11,446 nucleotides of DNA. Origin: Euryarchaeota archaeon UBA121. GTDB lineage: Archaea > Thermoplasmatota > Poseidoniia > Poseidoniales > Thalassarchaeaceae. The stretch lies in NCBI GenBank assembly GCA_002499865.1, contig DANL01000004.1, positions 1,472 through 12,917 of the forward strand. The letters run 5' to 3'. A model generated the notes under the pieces. It did not search any database, was not told where the DNA came from, and saw only the letters and a list, made by a program, of their open reading frames with translations. Made by a program: the position numbers and the translations under genes. Below are positions 1-7,203 of this stretch, in pieces; position 1 is the first letter of the stretch, and each line of letters opens with the position of its first letter.

Positions 1-2480
1 ATATGTGGAGACTCTGAACCGCATTTGCTACAAATTCTCGGCCCCATAAGAACTCTAATACTTCCCTTGGAAGATGCCTCTCCTAGGAGCCTTTGAGGCC
101 CCCCACTCTCTTCAATAGGATATAGCGAGTGAACCAATGGCTTCATCTCCCTGACTCCGGACTTCTCCGGTCTGCCCATTCTTGCTCCAATTCTACACGT
201 TGCTGAGTCCTCCCATCTCATTGAGGATAGCTTCCTAACTAGCCACAACGAACCATCAACAACGTGATCATCTAGTAACGAAACCGACCTATTCAGAGAG
301 ACCACATCCTCTGGCCCAGGATCAGAGATTCCCTGTGCAGCTTCTTCCCCAATCGCTTCTGTCTCTAGTGTGCCCTTCCCTTGTTGCATAGCTAGCGTAG
401 TTGCCCGTACTCTGGCAAGGCCCCTTCTACTCTCCAGCTCACTCTTTCTCTTGCCCTCAACTTGGATTACCTTCTTGGCTTCACTAACTCTGATGAGCCT
501 ATCGTCGATATGTCCCATTGCATCCACGGAGCTAACTACTACTCCTTCCTCGTTCATCAGCCCTAGTCCCTCCAAGAGACCTTCCCAGTTGGATGATACC
601 ACGATATCTCCAGCCTCATGATAGTGCTGTAAACCAAGAGTCAGAAGACACGATTTTACAATTCCATGATTTTTGACAGACATCCACGAAGGCCACATGT
701 CAAAGTCCGGCTCATTTGTCGAGTCTACGTTCTGTAAAGAATCAGGGCTCCAATCTCTCGACGCTCCACTTATCCTCAAGCCACTTTCTTCAATTTCTGA
801 CCCAGTTAATTCTTGGATAAGAGGTTTAGTGATTGAAATCGGAAGATCAGACCACCATAGATTCCAAGGAGGAGGGACAGCGGTCCCGAAAGCCTCAGAT
901 ATTCTCTTCGACTGTTGCCAAGTCAAATCTATATCTCTCAGGAAAAGATACCATTCTCGCTTCCGCCACTCCCTCTCAAGAGCATCCTCCCCCCCTCGAT
1001 TTATTGCGCCATTAAACGGTAGCCCTTTGGGTAGAGTATCAGGCCCTACTCCCATAATTTCTCCAAAGGTTGAGACTTTCTGAGGATGATCCAATGAATC
1101 CAGAAGGTCCGCCGCCCACCAATCTCTATTGTAAGCTGAGGGAACCAGATTCTTGTTGTTCTCAAGAAACTCGCCGAAACCCATCAGAATCTCTCCATTA
1201 TCCCAAACAGAAACCACTCTCTCTCGAACCAATTTCCACTCATCTAGGGTGTGTACACGTCTAAACTCACCATCATCAAGAACTACCATTGGCCCCTCGA
1301 TATCAGTACAGGGAGTAACTGCACAAGCCTTCCCAGGCCGCTCAATCTTCATCTGAGTTCCAACCGATAGGAATCCACCTGCCGCCTCCATTGATACTGG
1401 ATTCAACCCAGCAGCCGCCAACCCAGTAGCTCTACTTCTCCCATATCTAAGTCTAAATCCCCCAGGCTCACCAGGCTCACCAAAGATAGGTCTTCCAGCA
1501 ATCACATCATCCATATATCTTGAAATCTCAGGAATTTGCCTGCTTTTGAAGCCATCAGACTCGCTCTCATCGCTCTTTCCCTTACTAGCAAACTGAGAGA
1601 TAAATTCCCATCCTGGAATCTCCATTCTTTCTGTATGCTTCACAATTTTTGGAGCCTTGAGGCATAAACCTTCACCGATAACCAACATCACTCCACCTCG
1701 AACCCTAGTCCTGAATGAACCATTCTCATTCTGTACGTTCTTAACCTCCTTGAATCCAGCACACTCCTGCTTCTCAGTCTCCTCACCGTTAACCATCACT
1801 GGACACGCCCTAACGATTACCTCTACTTCCTCAGGAGGAGGTTTGTACTGAAGCCCAACTCTGTATAGTCCAAACTCTTCCTTCACTCTTTCCACCTCTC
1901 TTGTGGATGGATTATATCTCCCCAGGCCAAGCTCACGTCTGATCATGTCACCAATTAGTACGCACAGAGCTTGAGCAGTTCCTCCGGCGGCTCTTATTGG
2001 TCCACAGAAGTCAATAGAAAGAAACTCTGAGCCATCTGAATTATTGAGAATCCTGACCGCACCAATACCATCTAGTGGCGCCACAAGAACAGCTTCTGTA
2101 AGTACAGCTAGACCAACTCTGAGTCCACAATCTATTGCCTCTCGGAGATCTCCGTCACGCTCATACATCCGTTTTGCCACATTAACCGCAATCTGGATAG
2201 ATGCACTCTCCCTGTCAGTTTTCAGCAGTATTGCTCGAAGATCATCCTCTATCTCCAGTCCCTTCAGATACTCCTCGAGAAGCTTCTCAGTCCTACTAGC
2301 CAAATCCGCAGCTCTGGGGATTTCTATTTCAGTGCTGAAGTCAAGCCCCTTCGCCTTGGCTTGGAGAGCTATGTCGTATACTTCCTGAGTCCTCAAATCA
2401 AGCCATTCTTGGTAGGATTTAATTTCAGATGAAAGTCTATCTGAATCATACTCCGACACAGATTCACGTTGCTCAACCAT
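1..2480 (-). CDS. polC: DNA polymerase D (Pol II) large subunit DP2, 5' part only
   Basis: This is the catalytic subunit of the archaeal two-subunit replicative polymerase PolD, which pairs with the DP1 exonuclease subunit. I translated the complement from the ATG at 2480-2478: 826 codons stay open to the left edge with no stop or frameshift, against roughly 1,100-1,200 residues for the family, so the C-terminal third is missing. Family landmarks are visible in order: GPIRAAGGTAQAL at residues 160-172, followed by a conserved RRELGLGRY block; GEILMGFGEFLENN near 429-442; RMGRPEK near 767-773; and a CxxC half of a zinc ribbon (C817, C820) at the edge. The double-psi barrel segment with the catalytic aspartates lies beyond the window, as do any inteins placed there. 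A hydrophilic Ser/Glu/Lys stretch near residues 300-312 looks like a lineage-specific loop. An in-frame stop 36 bases upstream, with no other ATG after it, fixes the start. Divergent from pyrE. Identification is confident. Confidence 0.96.
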   Translation of the reverse strand, partial: MVEQRESVSEYDSDRLSSEIKSYQEWLDLRTQEVYDIALQAKAKGLDFSTEIEIPRAADLASRTEKLLEEYLKGLEIEDDLRAILLKTDRESASIQIAVNVAKRMYERDGDLREAIDCGLRVGLAVLTEAVLVAPLDGIGAVRILNNSDGSEFLSIDFCGPIRAAGGTAQALCVLIGDMIRRELGLGRYNPSTREVERVKEEFGLYRVGLQYKPPPEEVEVIVRACPVMVNGEETEKQECAGFKEVKNVQNENGSFRTRVRGGVMLVIGEGLCLKAPKIVKHTERMEIPGWEFISQFASKGKSDESESDGFKSRQIPEISRYMDDVIAGRPIFGEPGEPGGFRLRYGRSRATGLAAAGLNPVSMEAAGGFLSVGTQMKIERPGKACAVTPCTDIEGPMVVLDDGEFRRVHTLDEWKLVRERVVSVWDNGEILMGFGEFLENNKNLVPSAYNRDWWAADLLDSLDHPQKVSTFGEIMGVGPDTLPKGLPFNGAINRGGEDALEREWRKREWYLFLRDIDLTWQQSKRISEAFGTAVPPPWNLWWSDLPISITKPLIQELTGSEIEESGLRISGASRDWSPDSLQNVDSTNEPDFDMWPSWMSVKNHGIVKSCLLTLGLQHYHEAGDIVVSSNWEGLLEGLGLMNEEGVVVSSVDAMGHIDDRLIRVSEAKKVIQVEGKRKSELESRRGLARVRATTLAMQQGKGTLETEAIGEEAAQGISDPGPEDVVSLNRSVSLLDDHVVDGSLWLVRKLSSMRWEDSATCRIGARMGRPEKSGVREMKPLVHSLYPIEESGGPQRLLGEASSKGSIRVLMGPRICSKCGSESPH

Positions 2481-2608
2481 AACTATGCCCCACGCGAATA
2501 AATGTCCAACAGACTAGACCGTTCAAGAACATTGACCGTATTTCCCCGCTCGATGGCTATTTACGTACCGAAGCTTCATTCGATTACCATTACTCGGATT
2601 AGTCGGAT
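2481..2608. promoter_or_regulatory. divergent promoter region between polC and pyrE
   Basis: This 128-base spacer separates two divergent starts and must carry both promoters. The best TATA-like match for pyrE is the weak CTATTTAC around 2558-2565, about 45 bases before the ATG, which would leave a short leader. For polC an ATTTATTC segment around 2497-2503 on the minus strand is too close to the ATG for standard archaeal spacing, so I cannot place that promoter. No clear Shine-Dalgarno precedes either ATG. Confidence 0.4.
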
Positions 2609-3196
2609 ATGCAGTCGATTTCAGCCGCTCAAGCCAAGCTCCTCCTGATTGATAGAGTGAGAGATTTGGCATACCTTCACTCTCCTAATGACCTATTCAC
2701 TTTAGCCAGTGGCAGGGAGAGTCCGCATTTCTTTGATATGAAACCAGTGATGATGAACCCAGAATGTGCCCACTTACTTGGAGTCCTAATTCATGATAAA
2801 ATTGTGGATATAGGAGATGTAGATGCCGTTGGAGGCTTGGAGTTAGGGGCGGTTCCCCTAACGGCCATTGCAATTGCCAAGGCTGGAAAAGGCTCAGAAA
2901 TCAGAGGATTCATGGTTCGTAAGGAGCCCAAGGGCAGAGGAGGCAGGAAGACTGGAAATCCACCAGGAATAGAGGGATCAACCATCAGATCAGGAGATAG
3001 AGTGGTATTACTCGAAGACGTCACCACCACCGGGGGATCAGCATTGAAGGCGGCTGAGATGTTGAATTCAATGGGATGCGAAGTAGCAGCATGCATTACT
3101 ATTCTTGATAGAGAGGAAGGAGGAATTGAAGCATTCAAAACCGCCGGAATACCTCTTATCCCACTTTTACTGAGATCAAATATTACAGGTGATTGA
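2609..3196 (+). CDS. pyrE: orotate phosphoribosyltransferase
   Basis: It transfers ribose-5-phosphate from PRPP to orotate, giving orotidine monophosphate in the fifth step of de novo UMP synthesis in the cytoplasm. The protein has 195 residues, normal for archaeal PyrE. It shows the N-terminal substrate segment FTLASGRESPHFFDMKP (residues 30-46), the flexible catalytic-loop motif RKEPKGRGGRK starting at residue 104, and the PRPP-binding loop VVLLEDVTTTGGSA at 132-145. The catalytic loop looks longer and more Gly/Arg/Pro-rich than the usual RKEAKxHG form. The stop codon is followed directly by the TTG start of the next gene, so the two are probably co-transcribed and translationally coupled. 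The link to that downstream RNA-binding-fold gene looks like operon packing rather than a shared pathway. An alternative assignment to another type I phosphoribosyltransferase is unlikely given the N-terminal motif. Confidence 0.95.
   Translation: MQSISAAQAKLLLIDRVRDLAYLHSPNDLFTLASGRESPHFFDMKPVMMNPECAHLLGVLIHDKIVDIGDVDAVGGLELGAVPLTAIAIAKAGKGSEIRGFMVRKEPKGRGGRKTGNPPGIEGSTIRSGDRVVLLEDVTTTGGSALKAAEMLNSMGCEVAACITILDREEGGIEAFKTAGIPLIPLLLRSNITGD
3187..3193 (+). promoter_or_regulatory. Shine-Dalgarno AGGTGAT inside the pyrE 3' end
   Basis: AGGTGAT matches the anti-SD complement at the 3' end of archaeal 16S rRNA and sits three bases before the TTG at 3197. It overlaps the last codons of pyrE. This supports initiation at the TTG that abuts the pyrE stop rather than at the ATG at 3254, which has no such motif upstream. 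Confidence 0.6.
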
Positions 3197-3595
3197 TTGA
3201 GCCAACATATCATAGATCCGGAAGGAACCCCATATTCTCCTGAGAAACACCCAATGAAGGATTATGTCGGAGCGTCTGCCTATTTTGACCTAGATCTGAG
3301 ATCAGGAGTAATCATGGATGTCCAGAAGTTCCCAGAAATGAGGAAGCCATCATACAAGATTCAAGTTGATTTTGGGCCTGCGATTGGAAAGCTCTGGAGC
3401 TCAGCACAGATAACCAACTATCCACGACACGATTTAATTGGAAGGAAAGTAGTAGGTGCGATCAATCTCGGCGACAAGACTCTTCCAACTGGTTTCATTA
3501 GTCAGTTTCTGGTTCTTGGAGCCCTAGATCCGGACGGAACAGTCAGGCTCCTCGAGCTTCCTGAAGGCGTGTTGCCCGGTTCATTGGTCGCCTGA
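3197..3595 (+). CDS. CsaA-like tRNA-binding-domain (OB-fold) protein
   Basis: This is a small stand-alone tRNA-binding domain related to bacterial CsaA, to the Trbp111 fold and to the C-terminal domain of some MetRS enzymes. In known members a dimer binds tRNA or acts as an export-related chaperone; the archaeal role is not established. Supporting sequence: the LDLRSG strand near residues 32-37, PSYKIQVDFGPAIGK (51-65), the family signature SSAQIT (68-73), IGRKVVGAINL (81-91) and ISQFLVLGA (101-109). With the TTG start it has 132 residues. The ATG at 3254 would give 113, close to the usual 105-115, so the first 19 residues may be an extension. A good SD before the TTG favours the longer form. 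The gene abuts pyrE and its stop lies two bases from the convergent zinc-finger gene, so its terminator must overlap that gene. Confidence 0.85.
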   Translation: MSQHIIDPEGTPYSPEKHPMKDYVGASAYFDLDLRSGVIMDVQKFPEMRKPSYKIQVDFGPAIGKLWSSAQITNYPRHDLIGRKVVGAINLGDKTLPTGFISQFLVLGALDPDGTVRLLELPEGVLPGSLVA

Positions 3596-3597
3596 AC

Positions 3598-4479
3598 TCA
3601 CTTGTGCTTCCAGCAGAATTCCCCGCCCCTGAATGATATGCCTCTGCACTTCTTATCACTCACAGGGTCTACGTAGGTGCAGTAAGTTGTCTTCAATTCC
3701 GACCTCTTTCCCACCGACTTGTCATCAATTCTACGGAACTCCTTGCCCTTCTCCTTGACTGAGGCGCTTCTCTTGATTCTATCTAGCTCCCCTTTGTCGA
3801 ACCAGAATGATCCGCAGTCGCCACATCCATCGAGAACCAGGGAACTAATCTTACCCCCCTCTTTCAGATCCTTATCTTTGGATGCCTCGTGCGCGGCTGA
3901 TCCTATGACAACCACCAGCGCGAATACCAGAAGTATCGGATGATCTATAATCCCCAAATCTCCGAGGCCAATGCCCCCCTGTTGCTTGGGAAGCTCATAA
4001 AACACCCTTATCTCGACCATCTTCCCTCCGCACGTCGGGCAATCGAGATCGCATGGCACCCCTTGTTCCAGTAGTGATTCGAGAGTTCCCACCTTGTCCG
4101 ACTTGTCCTTGAGTATCGCCCCTATGTTCTTGGCGTTCAGTACTGAACCCTTGCATTTAGAGCACTCAAAATAACCCATGTCATTGACTATCTCGTAGGA
4201 TAGCTGACCGCATCCCCTCGGGCACTCAAGCTTCTCTAGATCGGCAATCTGCCTACGATGAGACCTGCAGAAAAGGAGCCCCGCCATGGCATTTCGCTCG
4301 CAAGGCATTCCATTCGTCTTCTTGCCCATGCATTGAGTGATTCCTGGGTCCTGATACTGGTGCTTCCAGCAGTAATTGGATTTGTACTTGACATTCATTC
4401 TACATTGAGGGGATCCGGGCCGATTTTCGTCTATCCCCCTGCATCGGCCCATAACAAGGCTAGGACATTGCACTGTCAT
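3598..4479 (-). CDS. multi-zinc-finger protein with one membrane segment
   Basis: The 293-residue function is unknown, but the architecture is clear. Three copies of a C-x(9-12)-C-x10-C-x2-H motif occur: C13/C26/C37/H40, C50/C60/C71/H74 and C267/C278/C289/H292. They resemble the short zinc-binding repeats of DUF5763-type proteins. Between them lies a zinc ribbon (C86, C90, C106, C109). Next comes a split TFIIB-type zinc-finger pair, C147xxC150 and C219xxC222, followed by the FWFDKGEL tail typical of zf-TFIIB proteins. The loop between those two knuckles holds a hydrophobic stretch at about 179-196 (HPILLVFALVVVIGSAA) long enough to cross a membrane. There is no signal peptide. The ATG at 4479 is preceded by AAGGATA, a weak SD. 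It is divergent from the cyclophilin with only about 52 bases between the starts. Possible roles are nucleic-acid binding or membrane-associated protein assembly; neither can be chosen from sequence. Confidence 0.85.
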   Translation of the reverse strand: MTVQCPSLVMGRCRGIDENRPGSPQCRMNVKYKSNYCWKHQYQDPGITQCMGKKTNGMPCERNAMAGLLFCRSHRRQIADLEKLECPRGCGQLSYEIVNDMGYFECSKCKGSVLNAKNIGAILKDKSDKVGTLESLLEQGVPCDLDCPTCGGKMVEIRVFYELPKQQGGIGLGDLGIIDHPILLVFALVVVIGSAAHEASKDKDLKEGGKISSLVLDGCGDCGSFWFDKGELDRIKRSASVKEKGKEFRRIDDKSVGKRSELKTTYCTYVDPVSDKKCRGISFRGGEFCWKHK

Positions 4480-4531
4480 TATCCTTCTTACGGCAGTTAC
4501 ACTATTGGACCGCTTGTCACCCGCTCAGCCC

Positions 4532-5017
4532 ATGCCAACCATAGTTAGAATGACGACAAGCGCGGGACCAATAGATATCGAACTCTTCACGGAAGACTGT
4601 CCAGAGACCACAGGAAACTTCCTCAGACTTGTGGATGATGGGTTCTATGACGGACTACATTTCCACAGGGTAATCAAGGATTTCATGATTCAAGGAGGAT
4701 GTCCTCACTCGAGAGACCCACACAATGGGAGAGCTGGAACTGGCGGTCCCGGTTGGAAGATTCCTTGTGAAGCTTCAGCACTGGCTAAGAGCCACGATAC
4801 TCCAGGACTCTTCTCTATGGCCAACGCTGGTCCCAACACAGGTGGCTCCCAGTTCTTCCTAACCACTGTCCCCACACCATGGCTTGATGGTAATCATGCC
4901 GTATTTGGAAAGGTCGTCAAAGGAATGGAAAATGTTCACAAAATCGAGAACTGCGATACTAAGCCAGGAGACAGGCCATACGATCCTCAGAAGATAATCA
5001 AGGTTGAGAGATTTTAA
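4532..5017 (+). CDS. cyclophilin-type peptidyl-prolyl cis-trans isomerase
   Basis: It catalyses cis-trans isomerisation of X-Pro bonds during protein folding; with no signal peptide it should be cytoplasmic. I chose the ATG at 4532, giving 161 residues that begin MPTIVRMTT, because cyclophilin alignments begin there; the in-frame TTG at 4505 only adds nine unlikely residues. Key motifs, numbered from that ATG: the catalytic FHRVIKDFMIQGG (44-56) with Arg46, Phe51 and Gln54; MANAGPNTGGSQFF (96-109) with Gln107 and Phe108/109; and PWLDGNHAVFG (116-126) with Trp117 and His122. All active-site residues are present. The usual Asp after QGG is Cys, and a loop of about ten residues (PHSRDPHNGR) follows, a variant seen in compact prokaryotic cyclophilins. 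It is divergent from the zinc-finger gene and 60 bases upstream of the fumarase, which has its own promoter. Confidence 0.96.
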   Translation: MPTIVRMTTSAGPIDIELFTEDCPETTGNFLRLVDDGFYDGLHFHRVIKDFMIQGGCPHSRDPHNGRAGTGGPGWKIPCEASALAKSHDTPGLFSMANAGPNTGGSQFFLTTVPTPWLDGNHAVFGKVVKGMENVHKIENCDTKPGDRPYDPQKIIKVERF

Positions 5018-5030
5018 TAAAACGCCTCAC

Positions 5031-5055
5031 TAATAGTCTATCATAGACTTTATTA
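5031..5055. promoter_or_regulatory. dyad upstream of and touching the fumarase TATA box
   Basis: The perfect inverted repeat AGTCTA-TCA-TAGACT covers 5035-5049, with an outer TAAT/ATTA pair at 5031-5034 and 5052-5055. The dyad lies where the BRE element should be and its right arm overlaps the TATA box. It could be an operator for a dimeric regulator, and the ribbon-helix-helix domain on the downstream fumarase is an obvious candidate. It could equally help end the cyclophilin transcript. The symmetry is seen; both functions are inferred. Confidence 0.5.
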
Positions 5056-5059
5056 ATAA
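5049..5059 (+). promoter_or_regulatory. TATA box for the fumarase gene, leaderless spacing
   Basis: TTTATTAATAA is a good archaeal TATA box centred about 25 bases before the ATG at 5078. Archaeal transcription starts about 25 bases from the TATA centre, so the message should begin at or next to the start codon, giving a leaderless mRNA. No Shine-Dalgarno is visible, which agrees with this. Confidence 0.7.
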
Positions 5060-5077
5060 GTAATTAATGCCGAATAT

Positions 5078-6679
5078 ATGGCAAAGCACCGTGTAGGAGA
5101 TCGTAGGATAATCAGCATTAGTATTCCAGAGGAAACCGCTAGGAAGCTAGACCGTAGAGTGGGCAAGGGCAAGACCAGGGGAAGGTCCGCTACAATTTCT
5201 AAGATGATTGAAGATGGACTATCGTCAAGAAATTCTCACCAAGAGGACAACGAAGTCTCAACCCATCAGAGATCTGCTAGGGCGAATCCAGATGAGATTA
5301 GGATTGAGATTGACACCATGGGAGAAGTAGTCGTACCTGCAGATAGGTACTACGGGGCTCAGACAGCTAGATCCCTTGTGAACTTCGATATCGGCAACGA
5401 CATAATGCCAAGAGCAGTCATCAGAGCCTTTGGGATTCTAAAGAAAGCAGCAGCAGAAACTAACTCCCAACTAGGTCATCTGGACAGCAATATTGCCTCT
5501 CTGATTTCCTCATCATGCGATGAGGTAATTTCAGGAAGTCTCGACGGACACTTCCCACTTAGAATTTGGCAGACAGGATCAGGGACTCAAACAAATATGA
5601 ATGCAAATGAAGTCATCGCTAACAGGGCAATAGAGCTCGCAGGAGGGGAATTGGGTAGTAAGACCCCCGTACACCCAAACGATCATGTGAACAGGGCACA
5701 GTCTAGTAACGATACATTTCCAACGGCAATGCACATATCCTCAGCTGAGCAAATAACGAATCAACTACTGCCTTCAGTGCATCATCTAAGGGACGCTTTG
5801 GAGGCTAAAGTACAGGAGTTTTCCTCAATTGTCAAGATTGGTAGAACACATCTCATGGATGCAGTGCCACTTACTCTCGGTCAAGAGTTCTCGGGATACG
5901 TATACATGTTGGATGCTGATATTAGGAGGATAGAGTTCGCATTGACCGATCTATTCGAACTAGCGCTAGGAGGAACCGCCGTCGGAACTGGATTGAATAC
6001 CCATCCCGACTTTTCAGAAAAGGTCGCCACCAGCATTTCCCAACAAACCGGTCTGCCGTTCATCAGTGCAGAGAACAAGTTCTCTCAATTAGCAGCCCAT
6101 GATGCAATTGTCTCCGCGTCGGGAGCACTAAACACCCTTGCCGTTTCATTAATGAAGATTGCAAACGATATCAGATGGCTCGGTTCTGGACCCAGATGCG
6201 GAATCGGCGAATTGTCCTTGCCTGCCAATGAGCCAGGGTCCAGTATTATGCCAGGAAAGGTCAATCCAACTCAGTCGGAGGCCATGACGATGGTATGTTG
6301 CCAAGTCATGGGCAACCATGCAGCCATATCCATCGGAGGAAGCCAAGGTAATTTCGAATTGAATGTATTCAAGCCCATGATGATCCATAACCTTCTCCAT
6401 TCAATCAGAATTCTGTCAGACACCTGTCGTTCGTTCACTTCCAAGTGTGTCAATGGATTGGTCGCTAATGAAGAGAAGATTTCCGAGCATTTGGAGAACT
6501 CTCTGATGTTGGTAACCGCTCTTAATCCTCACATCGGATACGATAACGCTGCGAAGATTGCCAAGCATGCCCACCAGAATAACCTAACACTCAGGGAGAG
6601 TGCCTTGAGACTAGGGCTGGTTACTGAAGAACAGTTTGATCAATGGGTCAGGCCAGAGTCAATGACAGGAAATAGCTAG
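5078..6679 (+). CDS. fumC: class II fumarate hydratase with N-terminal ribbon-helix-helix domain
   Basis: It interconverts fumarate and malate in the TCA cycle, as a cytoplasmic homotetramer in known class II enzymes. The catalytic part matches E. coli FumC with a constant offset of 70 residues: TGSGTQTNMNANEV (166-179), HPNDHVNRAQSSNDTF (199-214, B-site His199), GRTHLMDAVPLTLGQE (255-270, His258), and the signature GSSIMPGKVNP (387-397) with catalytic Ser388, Lys394 and Asn396. All known active-site residues are present. Residues 1-50 are extra: a basic start, the strand RRIISISIPEE, a helix ARKLDRRV, then RGRSATISKMIEDGL, which is the pattern of a CopG/Arc ribbon-helix-helix DNA-binding domain. 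A hydrophilic linker (51-73) joins the two. No ATG, GTG or TTG lies in frame between the domains before the Met of DTMGEV, so the fusion looks genuine. The TATA spacing supports the ATG at 5078. Total 533 residues, compared with about 465 for ordinary FumC. Confidence 0.96.
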   Translation: MAKHRVGDRRIISISIPEETARKLDRRVGKGKTRGRSATISKMIEDGLSSRNSHQEDNEVSTHQRSARANPDEIRIEIDTMGEVVVPADRYYGAQTARSLVNFDIGNDIMPRAVIRAFGILKKAAAETNSQLGHLDSNIASLISSSCDEVISGSLDGHFPLRIWQTGSGTQTNMNANEVIANRAIELAGGELGSKTPVHPNDHVNRAQSSNDTFPTAMHISSAEQITNQLLPSVHHLRDALEAKVQEFSSIVKIGRTHLMDAVPLTLGQEFSGYVYMLDADIRRIEFALTDLFELALGGTAVGTGLNTHPDFSEKVATSISQQTGLPFISAENKFSQLAAHDAIVSASGALNTLAVSLMKIANDIRWLGSGPRCGIGELSLPANEPGSSIMPGKVNPTQSEAMTMVCCQVMGNHAAISIGGSQGNFELNVFKPMMIHNLLHSIRILSDTCRSFTSKCVNGLVANEEKISEHLENSLMLVTALNPHIGYDNAAKIAKHAHQNNLTLRESALRLGLVTEEQFDQWVRPESMTGNS

Positions 6680-6691
6680 CTCTAATCACCG

Positions 6692-6697
6692 AAAAAA
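6692..6697 (-). terminator. U-tract ending the minus-strand structured RNA
   Basis: Six consecutive A on the plus strand give U6 on the minus strand, after the last hairpin of the proposed RNA and the segment CCCUUUCAAAACUA. Archaeal RNA polymerase terminates at such U-runs with little or no hairpin requirement. The tract lies 13 bases past the convergent fumarase stop. Confidence 0.55.
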
Positions 6698-7007
6698 TAG
6701 TTTTGAAAGGGCCATAGGTGGGAGCAGCAGGGGGTTCTGCTTGGGGAAGCTTTCCCCCCTGCGTACTCCGCAGGGTCCGGTTCCTCATCTCCAAAGGAGA
6801 TGATTTCCCGGGTAGACGACTCTGGAACCACTAGGGCTCCTTTGCCATTTTTCTGGACTTTTGGGTAATATCCCCCAGGGGATTACTCCCCTGTAGCCCT
6901 TCTCGATTCACTCCATGGCTAGTATCACCATTTTGTTTCTCGATCGGTACCGGTCCTCCACAGGTCTCCCTGCTCTTGTTCCCGGTGCGTTTCCCTAGGC
7001 TTCCTTC

Positions 7008-7203
7008 CCCTTCCTTGCGTCCGGTTATCTCCACTTCGTTCCCCGCACCCGTGCTCCAAGATTGCATCCATTTCTGAATGCCTTCCCTTCCTTCGTGTAC
7101 CTTTGCAGTATGGTTTTCTGGTATGGTTTGTGTTTTCCCCCCGAAGGGTTCGGTTCCGTTTTCCCCAGCTTTCCCCATTGCTTCTTTCCCTTCCTTGCGT
7201 CCG
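7008..7203 (-). repeat. internal repeat module within the candidate RNA
   Basis: The 16-mer CGGACGCAAGGAAGGG occurs exactly at 7203-7188 and 7023-7008 on the minus strand, 180 bases apart. Similarity continues on both sides over about 45 bases, with a GTGG-GA-A-A lead-in and AAGCxxxGGGGAAA after. A looser third copy, ACGAAGGAAGGGAAGG, lies at 7096-7081. This suggests a duplicated structural module such as paired internal loops, rather than protein repeats. A separate 9-base direct repeat, AAACCATAC, occurs at 7129-7121 and 7116-7108. Confidence 0.7.

Noticed and set aside
1..2480. Plus-strand reading frames over the first 2.5 kb, such as 370-621, 673-1083 and 2044-2388
   Set aside because: They lie opposite a continuous minus-strand DP2 frame with clear family motifs and have low-complexity Ser/Pro/Leu composition typical of antisense translation.
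4505..4531. TTG start for the cyclophilin at 4505
   Set aside because: It adds nine residues not seen in the family, lies inside the short divergent spacer, and the ATG at 4532 starts exactly where cyclophilins usually begin.
5078..6679. Two separate genes or a sequencing frameshift joining an RHH regulator to fumarase
   Set aside because: The frame is continuous, no stop lies between the domains, and no ATG, GTG or TTG exists in frame in the linker before DTMGEV.
6716..6760. SRP RNA, from GGGAGCAGC on the plus strand
   Set aside because: The surrounding helix 8 sequence with GGAAG and its asymmetric loop is not present, and tetraloop polarity favours the other strand.
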